NCBI RefSeq assembly: GCF_008123515.1
Contig: NZ_VSSR01000011.1
Location: forward strand, 124,001 to 188,000
Reading direction: 5' to 3'
From: Bradyrhizobium cytisi
GTDB lineage: Bacteria > Pseudomonadota > Alphaproteobacteria > Rhizobiales > Xanthobacteraceae
DNA: 64,000 bases
Shown: piece by piece, positions 16,914-25,717 of the stretch
How the letters are laid out: the number at the start of each line of letters is the position of its first letter
Position numbering within the stretch: position 1 is the first letter of the stretch
Made by a program: the position numbers and the translations under genes
Notes under the pieces: model-generated
What the model was told of the DNA's origin: nothing
The model's database searches: none
What the model saw: the letters and a program-made list of their open reading frames with translations, nothing else

Positions 16914-17855
16914 ATGCCGGTTACGCCACAGCACAAAGCCCAGCGCCCCTATCGCGGCGTGTTCCCGGTCGCGCCCACCATCTTCGATGAACGCGGCGAG
17001 CTCGATCTCGAGGGCCAGCGCCGCTGCATCGATTTCATGATCGATGCCGGTTCGCACGGCATCTGCATTCTCGCCAATTTCTCCGAGCAATTTGTGCTGA
17101 CCGATGCCGAGCGCGAGACCGTGATGCATGCGGTGCTGGAGCATGTCGCGGGCCGGGTGCCCGTGATCGTCACCACCACCCATTTCAGCTCGGCCGTCTG
17201 CGCGGCGCGCAGCCAGCAGGCCGAGGCCGCCGGTGCCGCGATGGTGATGGTGATGCCGCCTTATCACGGCGCGACCTTTCGAGTCCCGGAGAAAGGCGTC
17301 GTCGAATTCTTCAGGGTGCTTTCGGGTGCGATCAACATCCCGATCATGATCCAGGACGCGCCGGTGGCGGGCACGCCGCTGTCGGTCGAGATGCTGGCGC
17401 GGCTGGCGCGCGACTTCGCCAATATTCGCTATTTCAAGATCGAGGTCGCAGGCGCGGCGTCAAAGCTCCGCAGCCTGATCGAGGTGGGCGGCAAGGAGAT
17501 CGAGGGTCCCTGGGACGGTGAGGAAGCGATCACGCTGCTCGCCGACCTCGATGCGGGCGCGACCGGCGCCATGACCGGCGGCGGCTATCCCGACGGCATC
17601 CGCCAGATCATCGATCCCTATTTCGCAGGCGATCGAGAGAAGGCGAAGGCCGCCTATGAACGCTGGCTGCCGCTGATCAACTACGAGAACCGCCAATGCG
17701 GCCTGATCGCCTGCAAGGCGATGATGCAGGCCGGCGGCGTGATCAAGTCGGACGCGGTGCGGCATCCCCTCCAGCCGCTGCATCCGGCGACGCGGGCGGG
17801 ATTGCTGGAATTGGCCAAGGAGCGCGACGCGCTCGCGCTGCGGTGGGGGAAGTAG
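16914..17855 (+). CDS. dihydrodipicolinate synthase-family protein
   Basis: A 313-residue (beta/alpha)8 enzyme of the DapA/NAL superfamily. The Schiff-base lysine is Lys175 in RYFKIEVAG. Where DapA has the catalytic Tyr133 in a YNVP motif, this protein has IQDAP, so it is unlikely to be the lysine-pathway enzyme; sugar-acid dehydratases and aldolases in the superfamily show similar changes. A 2-keto-3-deoxy sugar-acid dehydratase is one possibility. No regulator or transporter is adjacent, so the substrate is not indicated. The start is an ATG in a GGAGAGTTAG context. Confidence 0.8.
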   Translation: MPVTPQHKAQRPYRGVFPVAPTIFDERGELDLEGQRRCIDFMIDAGSHGICILANFSEQFVLTDAERETVMHAVLEHVAGRVPVIVTTTHFSSAVCAARSQQAEAAGAAMVMVMPPYHGATFRVPEKGVVEFFRVLSGAINIPIMIQDAPVAGTPLSVEMLARLARDFANIRYFKIEVAGAASKLRSLIEVGGKEIEGPWDGEEAITLLADLDAGATGAMTGGGYPDGIRQIIDPYFAGDREKAKAAYERWLPLINYENRQCGLIACKAMMQAGGVIKSDAVRHPLQPLHPATRAGLLELAKERDALALRWGK

Positions 17856-17863
17856 CCTCCGCC

Positions 17864-17910
17864 GTCGTCCCGGACAAGCGCGCCCCAAGCGCGCGCAGAT
17901 CCGGGACCCA
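17864..17910. repeat. intergenic palindromic repeat (gtcccgga type)
   Basis: Arms gtcccgga (17867-17874) and tccgggac (17900-17907) enclose a GC-rich loop of gcgc runs, just after the DapA-like gene. It resembles an interspersed repeat family common in Bradyrhizobium intergenic DNA. The 190 bases between it and the next gene hold no other clear signal. Confidence 0.6.
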
Positions 17911-18128
17911 TAACAACAGGGAGAACTTTGGCGAAGACTCGGAGTTATCATCTGGCTGAAGGCGTCGAATTGGCGCGGTTCGGGCGGTTTCCCGCGGCCC
18001 GGCGATGACCTATTGTACGCTCGCCAACCAGGCCCGCGGAGCATCTCAAGACATCGCGTAACAGCTCTTCATTATGCCGCTATCCCGAGCCAGGTTGGAG
18101 CGAGCCAACGAAACAGGGAGGTAGTGCC

Positions 18129-19529
18129 ATGACGATGAGGCCGGACCCCACCTTTCACGCATCGCCCAAGCTTGCGATGGAAGCACCTGCGGAGAACTTC
18201 GCCTACACGTTGCTGCTCAGTCCAGATTTCTCAAAACCGGACGCTCTCGCGGTCATCGACGTCAAGCCGGGATCGCCGACCTACAGCCGCATCGTCCACA
18301 CCGTGACGATGCCCAACAAGGGCGATGAATTTCATCACTTCGGCTGGAATGCCTGCTCCTCCGCATTGTCGCCGCTAGCCGGACACGCCTTCATCGAGCG
18401 GCGCTATCTCATCATCCCAGGGCTGCGTTCGTCGCGAATCTATATCATCGATACCAAGCCCGATCCGACCAAAGCCAAAATCCACAAGATCATCGAGCCC
18501 GAGGAAGTCTTCAAAAAGACCGGCTATTCGCGGCCGCATACCATCCATTGCGGGCCGGACGGCGTCTATGTGAGCACGCTGGGCGGCGGCGGCAAAGACG
18601 GCACCAACGGGCCTCCAGGCGTCTTCATCATGGATTGCGAGACGTTCGAGGTCCTTGGGCGATGGGAGATCGACCGCGGTCCGCAGACGCTGCATTATGA
18701 TTTCTGGTGGAACCTGCCGCGCGATTACATGGTGACGAGCGAATGGGCGTTGCCGCCGCAGTTCGAGAACGGGATCGTCCCGGAAGATCTGCTGGCGAAC
18801 AAATATGGTCATCGACTCCACTTCTGGGATCTCCGCGCCCGTCGCAACGTGCAGACCATCGACCTCGGCGCCAATCATCAGATGGCGCTGGAGGTGCGGC
18901 CCGCGCACGATCCGGTTCGCGAATACGGCTTCGTAGGCGTTGTGGTCGACACCACGAATCTCGAAGCATCGATCTGGACCTGGTGGCGCGAAGGCGACAA
19001 ATTCCATGCGGAGAAGACGGCGACGATCCCGCCCGAGCCCGCGCCAAAGGAGCAGCTCCCGCCGCTGCTCCAGGGCTTTGGCGCCGTGCCGCCGCTGGTG
19101 ACCGACATTGACCTGTCGATGGATGATCGTTTTCTATATGTCTCGTGCTGGGGCACGGGTGAAATGCGCCAGTACGATGTGAGGGATCCGCGAAAGCCGA
19201 AGCTTGCGGGCTCGGTTCACGTCGGTGGCATCGCGCGCCGCACCCCGAATCCGAACGGCAAGGCATTTGCGGCCGGCCCGCAGATGGTCGAGATCAGCCG
19301 CGACGGCCGGCGCGTGTACTGGACCAATTCGCTCTATTCCACCTGGGATGACCAGTTCTATCCGGACGGCGTTCCGGGTGTGGAGGTCATGGCCAATGTC
19401 GGTCGCAACGGCGGCCTCGAGCTCGACAAGAACTACTTCGTGAGCTTCCCCGACGGATATCGTGCGCACCAAATCAGGCTGGAGGGCGGCGATTGCTCGA
19501 CGGACTCCTTTTGCTATCCGTCGGCCTAG
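18129..19529 (+). CDS. methanethiol oxidase / selenium-binding protein 1 family
   Basis: A 466-residue beta-propeller protein of the SBP56/SELENBP1 family, whose bacterial members oxidise methanethiol to formaldehyde, hydrogen sulfide and hydrogen peroxide with copper. Family blocks visible are the DEFHHFGWNACSSA segment with its conserved cysteine, SRPHTIHCGPDGVYVSTLGG, TLHYDFWWNLPRDYMVTSEW, and the C-terminal MVEISRDGRRVYWTNSLYS. A strong GGGAGG precedes the ATG. The 3' end overlaps a membrane-protein gene by 37 bases, implying coupled expression. No signal peptide is apparent at this start, although periplasmic members are known. Confidence 0.9.
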   Translation: MTMRPDPTFHASPKLAMEAPAENFAYTLLLSPDFSKPDALAVIDVKPGSPTYSRIVHTVTMPNKGDEFHHFGWNACSSALSPLAGHAFIERRYLIIPGLRSSRIYIIDTKPDPTKAKIHKIIEPEEVFKKTGYSRPHTIHCGPDGVYVSTLGGGGKDGTNGPPGVFIMDCETFEVLGRWEIDRGPQTLHYDFWWNLPRDYMVTSEWALPPQFENGIVPEDLLANKYGHRLHFWDLRARRNVQTIDLGANHQMALEVRPAHDPVREYGFVGVVVDTTNLEASIWTWWREGDKFHAEKTATIPPEPAPKEQLPPLLQGFGAVPPLVTDIDLSMDDRFLYVSCWGTGEMRQYDVRDPRKPKLAGSVHVGGIARRTPNPNGKAFAAGPQMVEISRDGRRVYWTNSLYSTWDDQFYPDGVPGVEVMANVGRNGGLELDKNYFVSFPDGYRAHQIRLEGGDCSTDSFCYPSA

Positions 19530-20206
19530 ATTGGGGGCACGCGAATCCGGCGCTCGGCTGGCTGTGGCTCGCTCTTGTCGCGAGCGGTCTCTATCACGGG
19601 GTCAATCCGGGAATGGGATGGCCGCTCGCCGTTTCGGCCGGGCTCATGGACAAGAGCCCGCGCGCGCTCTTCCGTGCGTTGTGGGCCCTGGCGGCCGGAC
19701 ATCTCCTGGCGACACTTCTCGTGCTGCTGCCGTTCGCGTTCCTGCTCGTGCTGGCCGAGTGGCAGCGTTCGATCCAACTCGGCGCGAGCCTTCTCGTCAT
19801 CGGCTTCGGCGCCTATCGGTTGATCGAGCGGCGCCATCCGCGCGCGCTGGCACGAATCCCGCCAACCCAATTGGCGCTCTGGTCATTTGCCGTTGCCATT
19901 GCTCACGGCGCCGCCTTGATGCTCGTACCGATCTATCTCGGGCTCTGCCGGGCCTTCGAGCTCGATGCAGGCCATGAGGCCGCCGGCGCGCTGATGAAGG
20001 CAAGTCTCGGGATGGCGGTGCTGGTGTCCCTGGTGCACGTTGCCGCCATGATCAGCGCCGGCGGATGTCTCGCGTGGCTGGTCTACCGCTATCTGGGATT
20101 GAGGTTCGTCTCGCGAAGCTGGTTCAATCTGGATGCAATCTGGGCGAGCAGCCTCGTTCTGGTTGGCGTCGTGGCGCTCGCCTTCAATCTTGCGAGCTGG
20201 CGCTGA
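19493..20206 (+). CDS. polytopic membrane protein with His motifs, linked to methanethiol oxidase
   Basis: A 237-residue protein with about six membrane helices. It starts with a TTG inside the 3' end of the methanethiol oxidase gene (37-base overlap). I do not recognise a defined family, but GLYHGVNPGMGWPLA in an early helix and AHGAALMLVPIYLG in a later one recall the paired HG(x)nP motifs of NicO/UreH-type metal exporters and other small transition-metal or sulfur transporters. A role in copper supply to the oxidase, or in sulfide export, would fit the context; neither is shown by the sequence. It converges with the DUF1045 gene 3 bases away. Confidence 0.65.
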   Translation: MLDGLLLLSVGLDWGHANPALGWLWLALVASGLYHGVNPGMGWPLAVSAGLMDKSPRALFRALWALAAGHLLATLLVLLPFAFLLVLAEWQRSIQLGASLLVIGFGAYRLIERRHPRALARIPPTQLALWSFAVAIAHGAALMLVPIYLGLCRAFELDAGHEAAGALMKASLGMAVLVSLVHVAAMISAGGCLAWLVYRYLGLRFVSRSWFNLDAIWASSLVLVGVVALAFNLASWR

Positions 20207-20209
20207 AGC

Positions 20210-20908
20210 CTACCGCGTCAAAGCCCACTCGCCGATGATCCGGAAGCGCGCCTTCGCATCGTCCTGCTTGAACAGCGCAATGCGGTCGATCTCGAGTGTA
20301 CCGAGACCAAGCTCCGCAAATCTCGCCCGCAGCATCTCCAGAATCGGCCCGCGCCGCTCCGCGTCCAGCCGCCCCGTCAGCGTCATGTGGAAGCGGAATT
20401 CTTCCATCACGTAGGGATAGCCCCAGCGGTCGAGATACTCGCGCTGGCGCGCGCTGAGCTTTTCGGGTTTTCGCCGCGCGCGGTCTTCCGCCGTCAGGGG
20501 CCGACGAAATGAATCGAAATCGCGAACGCAGTCGGCCGCGAGTTGCAGGAGCGCGTCGACCGGCTCAGCCGGAATGACGGCGATGAAGCCGCTGATGGTA
20601 TCGACCACCGGCTGGATCACCGGCATCGGCCGCGCCTTCGCGGCGAATGTCGCGCAGGCAGCCTTGAGCTCGGCCTCTGTCTTGCCTGATACCAGCGCCA
20701 TCGGCGCCTTCAGCGTGCCGTGAAAGCCGTATTTGCGGGGATCGGCGGTAATGTCGTGCCAGTCCGGCACGGCATGCAGGGTGCCTTGCGGAAACGAAAG
20801 CTCGTCGCTCGTATAGGCATCATAGCCAAGCAACTCGGCGCCGAATCGAGAGAGCGCATTGTCGGCGCCGGCGGAAAAATAGATCGCGTAGCGGGAAAAA
20901 CCTGTCAT
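20210..20908 (-). CDS. DUF1045 phosphonate-locus 2H phosphoesterase-like protein
   Basis: A 232-residue protein with two H-x-T motifs, FHGTLK (central) and FHMTLT (C-terminal), which define the 2H phosphoesterase fold (2'-5' RNA ligase-like). DUF1045 proteins are found mainly in phn gene clusters, and this one lies 18 bases downstream of a phnM gene on the same strand. By family context it probably acts on a cyclic phosphate intermediate or product of C-P lyase, as the unrelated PhnP does (ribose 1,2-cyclic phosphate); this is inference. Confidence 0.82.
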   Translation of the reverse strand: MTGFSRYAIYFSAGADNALSRFGAELLGYDAYTSDELSFPQGTLHAVPDWHDITADPRKYGFHGTLKAPMALVSGKTEAELKAACATFAAKARPMPVIQPVVDTISGFIAVIPAEPVDALLQLAADCVRDFDSFRRPLTAEDRARRKPEKLSARQREYLDRWGYPYVMEEFRFHMTLTGRLDAERRGPILEMLRARFAELGLGTLEIDRIALFKQDDAKARFRIIGEWALTR

Positions 20909-20926
20909 TGCCGGAGCATAACCAAT

Positions 20927-22120
20927 TTATGCCGCGACGACAGTTTCGCGCGGCGTCACCACCGGGCCGAGCAGCCGCGTCGCATCGGTGAGATGAACGA
21001 GCCGGCCTGCGGCGATCACCGCGACCAGCCGCGGCCGCAGCAGCGCGCTATCGTCGACCAGCAGGATGTCGGCGCGATGGCCCGCGGCGAGCGTGCCGCG
21101 ATCGGTCAGGCCCGTGGATTGCGCCGGTGCCGACGAGATCAGCTTCCAGGCCTCCGTCAGCGGCAGCACGCCGTCTGAAGCCAGCCGGAATGCGGCGAGC
21201 AGCGGCGCCGGATAGTAATAGTCGGATGCCAGCACCGAGCAGAGCCCCTTCGCGATCATGTCCGAGGCCTTGGTCCAGCCAGTGTGGCTGCCGCCACGCA
21301 CCACGTTCGGCGCGCCGTAGACGATGGCGTCGCCATGATCTGCGGCCTCGCGCGCCGTCTCCTCGTTGATCGGAAATTCGGCGAGCGTCACGCCGAGGCT
21401 ACGAAAGCCCCTGCGCATCGCCGGGGTCGCATCGTCGTGCGAGAGCATCCGCACCTCGGCGCTGCGTGCCGCCGCAGCGAGCCGGGCGATCGAAGCCGGA
21501 ACATCGGCAGCGCGCGAGACAATATGCGCAACGAGCTTGTCGAACGCCTCGCTCGACAGGCCGGTGCGCTCTACCATGCGGTTGCGCTTGCGTGGATTGG
21601 AGATGTCGGCGACGACCCCGTCCATGTGGTCGTTGAAGGCGAACAGGTCGACGCGACCCTCGGCGAGCCACTGGCCGATCTCGGCCTGGGCATCGAGATT
21701 GTAGGTCTCGTGCCGCAGGTGGAAGCGGGTGTCGGCAGCGAACTGCGGGCGCTGTCGCTCGATCGCCTCGAGCAGACGTCTTGCATTGTCGCCGCTGCGC
21801 AGGCCCGGCTCCCACGACCAGGTGGTGGCGTGGAACACCGTGGTGATGCCGTTGCTGATGGCCTGGCGATCGGTGTCGGCCAGCGCGACGTCGATCGGGA
21901 AATCGACGCCGGCGCGCGGCATCATCTGCCGCTCGAAGGCGTCGCCGTGCAGATCGACGATGCCGGGCAGCACCAGCAGGTTGCGCGCATCGATCGCCAG
22001 CCGCGCGCGGCCGCGAGATGCATCGATCTGCGCGATGTCGGATCCCGATACTGCAAGGGAGGTTTCGGCGAGCTCGGAGCCGATCAGGGTCCGGCCACCC
22101 TCGATGAAAATGTTTGTCAC
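20927..22120 (-). CDS. phnM: second PhnM-family phosphonate amidohydrolase
   Basis: A 397-residue amidohydrolase related to PhnM (alpha-D-ribose 1-methylphosphonate 5-triphosphate diphosphatase). It keeps DLHGD, LSHDDAT, the signature [13 protein letters not shown] and [11 protein letters not shown]. It differs from the copy at 32.2 kb where that one has LMDHTPGQRQF: here the region reads [14 protein letters not shown]. It is therefore a divergent paralogue, perhaps with another substrate in the phosphonate pathway. Its start overlaps the acyltransferase stop by 4 bases (ATGA), so the minus-strand genes acyltransferase-phnM-DUF1045 form one operon. Confidence 0.88.
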   Translation of the reverse strand: MTNIFIEGGRTLIGSELAETSLAVSGSDIAQIDASRGRARLAIDARNLLVLPGIVDLHGDAFERQMMPRAGVDFPIDVALADTDRQAISNGITTVFHATTWSWEPGLRSGDNARRLLEAIERQRPQFAADTRFHLRHETYNLDAQAEIGQWLAEGRVDLFAFNDHMDGVVADISNPRKRNRMVERTGLSSEAFDKLVAHIVSRAADVPASIARLAAAARSAEVRMLSHDDATPAMRRGFRSLGVTLAEFPINEETAREAADHGDAIVYGAPNVVRGGSHTGWTKASDMIAKGLCSVLASDYYYPAPLLAAFRLASDGVLPLTEAWKLISSAPAQSTGLTDRGTLAAGHRADILLVDDSALLRPRLVAVIAAGRLVHLTDATRLLGPVVTPRETVVAA

Positions 22121-22773
22121 GCGACTGCGCTTCGTTTGCTGGAAGAGGAACTTGCCCCTGCTTCGTATGTCGTCAGGAAATCTTCAATCGCGAGCTTGCG
22201 GAAATCGGGCAGCGCTTCACGCAATTTGTCGTGATCCCAGTCCCACCATGCCAGTTTTGCAAGCCGTCCGGCAACCTCTTCGGAGAACCGCCGCCGCACG
22301 ATCCGCGCCGGATTGCCGGCGACGATGGTATAGGCCGGCACGTCCTTGGTGACGATGGCGCCGGCCGCGATCACCGCGCCGGTGCCGATATTGCGGCCGG
22401 GCAGCACGACCGCGCCATGGCCGATCCAGACGTCATGGCCGATATGGACGTGATGCTGGCGCCGCCAGTCGAAGAAATCGGTGTCGTCGCTCTCGCCCGG
22501 GAAGTAGGCGCTGGAGCGGTAGGTGAAGTGCGCCTGCGTGGCGCGATGCATCGGATGATTGCCCGGATTGATCCGCGTCATCGCCGCGATCGAGCAGAAT
22601 TTTCCGATGGTTGCGTAGGTGATCTGCGCGTCGTTGACGACGTAGGAATAGTCGCCCATCGCCACTTCATGCAGGATCGTGCGCGCCCCCACCTCGGTAT
22701 AGGCGCCGAGCCGGGTCTCATGCAGCTGCGCCGAAGGATCGATAGTCGGTTGGACCGAAAGCACCTTGGCCAT
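22117..22773 (-). CDS. left-handed beta-helix acyltransferase of the phosphonate locus
   Basis: A 218-residue hexapeptide-repeat protein. Repeats run through the protein (for example [19 protein letters not shown], then [20 protein letters not shown]), and the typical NHP motif with [17 protein letters not shown] and the terminal [10 protein letters not shown] place it among chloramphenicol/xenobiotic-type acetyltransferases. Members are common in phn clusters, where N-acetylation of aminoalkylphosphonates by a different enzyme (PhnO) helps their use; an equivalent role here is an inference. It is the first gene of the minus-strand operon and follows a Pho-box array. Confidence 0.82.
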   Translation of the reverse strand: MAKVLSVQPTIDPSAQLHETRLGAYTEVGARTILHEVAMGDYSYVVNDAQITYATIGKFCSIAAMTRINPGNHPMHRATQAHFTYRSSAYFPGESDDTDFFDWRRQHHVHIGHDVWIGHGAVVLPGRNIGTGAVIAAGAIVTKDVPAYTIVAGNPARIVRRRFSEEVAGRLAKLAWWDWDHDKLREALPDFRKLAIEDFLTTYEAGASSSSSKRSAVA

Positions 22774-22804
22774 GCTGCATCCGAGAATTCGAGGGCGGGC
22801 GCTC

Positions 22805-22825
22805 GTCATCAAGCGGCTTGATGAC
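22805..22825. promoter_or_regulatory. perfect inverted repeat in the phn intergenic region
   Basis: Arms gtcatcaag (22805-22813) and cttgatgac (22817-22825) are separated by 3 bases. The element lies between the Pho-box array and the acyltransferase start, where the -10 region and transcript start would be. It may bind a dimeric regulator; its right arm overlaps the first Pho repeat. Confidence 0.5.
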
Positions 22826-22849
22826 AAGACAATGACGATGCGATGACAG
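22821..22849 (-). promoter_or_regulatory. triple Pho-box array for the minus-strand phn operon
   Basis: Read on the minus strand, CTGTCAT, TCGTCAT and TTGTCAT occur with an exact 11-bp period (22849-22843, 22838-22832, 22827-22821). Tandem CTGTCAT-like 7-mers with 4-base spacers are the known PhoB recognition pattern. The array ends about 48 bases upstream of the acyltransferase start. Phosphate-starvation induction is the expected outcome. Confidence 0.65.
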
Positions 22850-22886
22850 GGGATGAGGTGTGTAGCAACGCCGCACCGCACCGCGC

Positions 22887-22904
22887 GTGTCACACAAGTG
22901 TCAA
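22887..22904 (+). promoter_or_regulatory. Pho box upstream of phnC
   Basis: gtgtcac (22887-22893), 4 bases, gtgtcaa (22898-22904) match the PhoB direct-repeat pattern at 5 or more positions each, oriented toward phnC, whose start is 43 bases downstream. Weaker than the array on the other strand. Confidence 0.5.
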
Positions 22905-22947
22905 GCGTCGGCGATAGCGGTGGGTCCCAGCTACTCTGGAGCCCTGC

Positions 22948-23757
22948 ATGCTGGTGGTTGAAGGTCTGACGTGCCGCTTCGGCGCAAAAGCCGCGGTGGA
23001 CGACGCCTCGTTTCAAATCTCGCCCGGCGGCTTCGTCGGTGTGATCGGGCGTTCCGGCGCCGGCAAGTCGACCTTGCTGCGGACCATCAATCGGCTCGCG
23101 ACGCCGACGCAGGGGCGTATCGTGTTCGACAGCCTCGACGTCACCGCGCTGCGCGGCAAGGAGCTGCGGCAGTGGCGGGCGCGCTCGGCGATGATTTTTC
23201 AGCAGTTCAATCTGGTCGGCCGGCTCGACGTGCTGACCAATGTGCTGATGGGCCGTCTCGCAAAGATGCCGGCTTGGCGCTCGTTGTCGCAGACCTGGCC
23301 GGAGCAGGACAAAGCGCTGGCGATGTCGGCGCTGGAGCAGTTCGACATCGCTTCGCTCGCCGCGCAGCGCGCCGACCAGCTCTCCGGCGGCCAGCAGCAG
23401 CGCGTGGCGATTGCCCGTGCACTGGTGCAGCAGCCCGACATCATCCTCGCCGACGAGCCGATCGCATCGCTCGATCCGCGCAACACCAAGATCGTCATGG
23501 ATGCGCTGCTGCGCATCAACAAGCATTTCGGCATCACGGTGCTCTGCAATCTGCATTCGCTCGATCTGGCGCGCAGCTATTGCGACCGCCTGATCGGCAT
23601 GGCTCAGGGGCGCGTGGTGTTCGACGGCGCGCCGGCTGAGTTGACCGATCACGTTGCCCGCGAACTCTACGATCTCGAGGCCGCCGATGTCATGGGCGGC
23701 ACACCTGCGCCGGCGCCCGAGGGCGTCCCGGCACTCGGAACGGCGGCCGCCGCCTGA
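22948..23757 (+). CDS. phnC: phosphonate ABC transporter ATP-binding protein
   Basis: A 269-residue ABC ATPase. Walker A is GRSGAGKST, the signature is [15 protein letters not shown], and Walker B with the catalytic glutamate is [13 protein letters not shown]. The segment [20 protein letters not shown] is characteristic of PhnC. It energises uptake of phosphonates delivered by PhnD through the PhnE permeases encoded downstream in the same operon. GGAG lies 9 bases before the ATG. An Ala/Pro-rich C-terminal extension of about 20 residues has no known role. Confidence 0.95.
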   Translation: MLVVEGLTCRFGAKAAVDDASFQISPGGFVGVIGRSGAGKSTLLRTINRLATPTQGRIVFDSLDVTALRGKELRQWRARSAMIFQQFNLVGRLDVLTNVLMGRLAKMPAWRSLSQTWPEQDKALAMSALEQFDIASLAAQRADQLSGGQQQRVAIARALVQQPDIILADEPIASLDPRNTKIVMDALLRINKHFGITVLCNLHSLDLARSYCDRLIGMAQGRVVFDGAPAELTDHVARELYDLEAADVMGGTPAPAPEGVPALGTAAAA

Positions 23758-23823
23758 GCCGCACTTGCGTCCGTCATTGCCAGTTTTTGCGTCAACAGAA
23801 CCCAACTGATGATAGAGGGTACC

Positions 23824-24759
23824 ATGATCACTCGCAGACTCGTTCTTGCCGGCGCCGCCGCGCTCGTGTTCACGACTTCAGCCTCCGCAGAGGACTGGAA
23901 GGCCAAATATCCCGAACTGACCTTCGCGGTCATTCCGGCGGAGAACGCCTCGGGCGTGACTGAGCGCTGGGCGCCGTTCATGAGCTATCTCTCCAAGGAA
24001 CTGGGCGTGAAGGTCACGCTGCGCATCGCCAACGACTATGCCGCCGTTATCGAAGGCCAGCGCGCCGGCAACATCCACATCGCGAGCTACGGCTCGGCCT
24101 CGTTCGCCCGCGCCCGCCTGACAGGCGTCAAGACCGACGCCTTCGCCAACGACATCAACTCCGACGGCTCGACCGGCTATTACTCGGTGTTCTTCGTCAA
24201 GACGACCAGCCCCTACAAGAAGGTTGACGACCTCAAGGGCAAGAACCTGGGCCTCGTCGACCCGAACTCGACCTCCGGCAACAACGTGCCGCGCTTCGAG
24301 CTCGACAAGATGGGCATCCCCGACGCCGACACTTATTTCAGCAAGGTCGTCTTCACCGGCAGCCATGAGAACGCGATCCTGGCGCTGGCGCAGGGCACGG
24401 TGGATGTCGCCGCCAACCAGTGGACCAGCGACGACGATTCGACGCTGGCGCAGATGCTGACCAAGGGCATGCTGAAGAATGCCGACGGTTCGCCGATGAA
24501 GAAGGACGATTTCCGCATCATCCACAAATCTGCGCCGATCATCAACGGCCCCTATGCTTATAACTCCGACCTGCCGGAAGAGGCCAAGGCGGCGATCGCC
24601 AAGGCGTTCTTCGACGCGCCGGTCAAGGACAAGGCAGCCTTCGATCGCCTCCAGGACGGCCAGAAGAAGGGTTTTCATCCCGCCACCACCAAGGACTGGG
24701 ATGGCACGATCGAGCTGATCAAGTTCGTCGATGCACTGCGTAAGAAGAAGGCGTCCTGA
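23824..24759 (+). CDS. phnD: phosphonate ABC transporter substrate-binding protein
   Basis: A 311-residue periplasmic binding protein with a signal peptide ([20 protein letters not shown], cleavage probably after ASA). It shows the PhnD-type blocks [28 protein letters not shown] and the ligand-loop sequence [12 protein letters not shown], whose Ser-Thr-Ser run binds the phosphonate group. The ATG is chosen over one 15 bases upstream because the signal peptide begins here. It lies 66 bases after phnC and 73 before phnE. Confidence 0.94.
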   Translation: MITRRLVLAGAAALVFTTSASAEDWKAKYPELTFAVIPAENASGVTERWAPFMSYLSKELGVKVTLRIANDYAAVIEGQRAGNIHIASYGSASFARARLTGVKTDAFANDINSDGSTGYYSVFFVKTTSPYKKVDDLKGKNLGLVDPNSTSGNNVPRFELDKMGIPDADTYFSKVVFTGSHENAILALAQGTVDVAANQWTSDDDSTLAQMLTKGMLKNADGSPMKKDDFRIIHKSAPIINGPYAYNSDLPEEAKAAIAKAFFDAPVKDKAAFDRLQDGQKKGFHPATTKDWDGTIELIKFVDALRKKKAS

Positions 24760-24832
24760 GTTTCGGGGCGATGCACTGGAGCCGGGTCGATGGACCCGGC
24801 TCATTCTCTTTTGACGGACCAGTCTCTATCCG

Positions 24833-25717
24833 ATGACCGTCGCCGTTTCGATCCTCCCCGAGCAGCAGCTTGCTGCGCTGAACGCCGCCTATAACAAGGC
24901 GGTCTTGCGCAAGCGGCTCCGTCTCCTGTTGGGAGCCGCGATTTTTGCCGCGGCGCTGCTTCTCGCTGCGATCGGCGCGGAAGTGAATCTGCGGACCCTG
25001 TTCACTTACTTCGGCAACTTCCTCAGCTATTTCGATCGCATCCTTACGCTCGATAGCGGCCAGCGGGTCTGGACCGATGTCGGCGAATGGCTGTGGGGCT
25101 GGCGCAAATGGCTGAAGATGCTGGGTGAGACGCTGCTGATCAGCTATGTCGGCACATTGATCGGCGCCATCTTCGCTTTTGCCCTGAACTTCTTTGCGGC
25201 CGAAAACACCTCGCCCCGGCCATGGCTTCGCTTCGTGGTGCGGCGCCTGCTCGAGTTCGCCCGCACCGTCCCGGGCATCGTGTTCGCGCTGATCTTCGTC
25301 ATCGCCTTCGGCCTCGGGCCGATGGCGGGCGTGCTCGCGATCGCGATCCACTCCACCGGCGCTTTGGGAAAACTGTTCTCGGAAATCGTCGAAAATGCTG
25401 ACATGAAGCCGGTCGAGGGTATCCGCTCGACAGGTGCGAGCTGGCTCTCCTGCATACGGTTTGCGATTCTGCCGCAGGTGACCGCTGGCTATGCCAGCTA
25501 CGCGCTGCTGCGTTTCGAGGTCAACGTCCGCGAAGCGTCCGTCATGGGCTTTGTCGGCGCCGGCGGTATCGGGCAGGAGCTCGTCGTCGCCATCCGCAAG
25601 TTCTATTATTCGGACGTCAGCGCGATCCTGCTGCTCATCATCGTCACGGTCTTCATGATCGACATCTCGACCGGCTGGTTGCGCGGCCGCCTGTTCGGCA
25701 AGGAGGCGCGGACGTGA
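24833..25717 (+). CDS. phnE: phosphonate ABC transporter permease
   Basis: A 294-residue inner-membrane permease with about six helices. The EAA-loop region contains EGIRSTGASWLSCIRFAILP and the family-typical VMGFVGAGGIGQEL. A hydrophilic N-terminal extension of 40 residues precedes the first helix. Its stop overlaps the GTG start of a second phnE by 4 bases, so the two permeases are made together and probably form a heterodimer. Confidence 0.94.
   Translation: MTVAVSILPEQQLAALNAAYNKAVLRKRLRLLLGAAIFAAALLLAAIGAEVNLRTLFTYFGNFLSYFDRILTLDSGQRVWTDVGEWLWGWRKWLKMLGETLLISYVGTLIGAIFAFALNFFAAENTSPRPWLRFVVRRLLEFARTVPGIVFALIFVIAFGLGPMAGVLAIAIHSTGALGKLFSEIVENADMKPVEGIRSTGASWLSCIRFAILPQVTAGYASYALLRFEVNVREASVMGFVGAGGIGQELVVAIRKFYYSDVSAILLLIIVTVFMIDISTGWLRGRLFGKEART

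Noticed and set aside
15294..17267. Long minus-strand open frame opposite the chemoreceptor and DapA-like genes
   Set aside because: It is the complement of strongly coding plus-strand genes in a high-GC genome, is His/Arg/Asp-rich and has no recognisable domain.
20927..22120. Loss of metal ligands in the second PhnM because it has HGD instead of HTDH
   Set aside because: As I recall it, E. coli PhnM has HTDN at this site, so the second histidine is not a family requirement.
22117..23805. 562-residue minus-strand protein including the acyltransferase
   Set aside because: The N-terminal 340 residues are antisense to phnC and cross the Pho-box region; the true start is at 22773.
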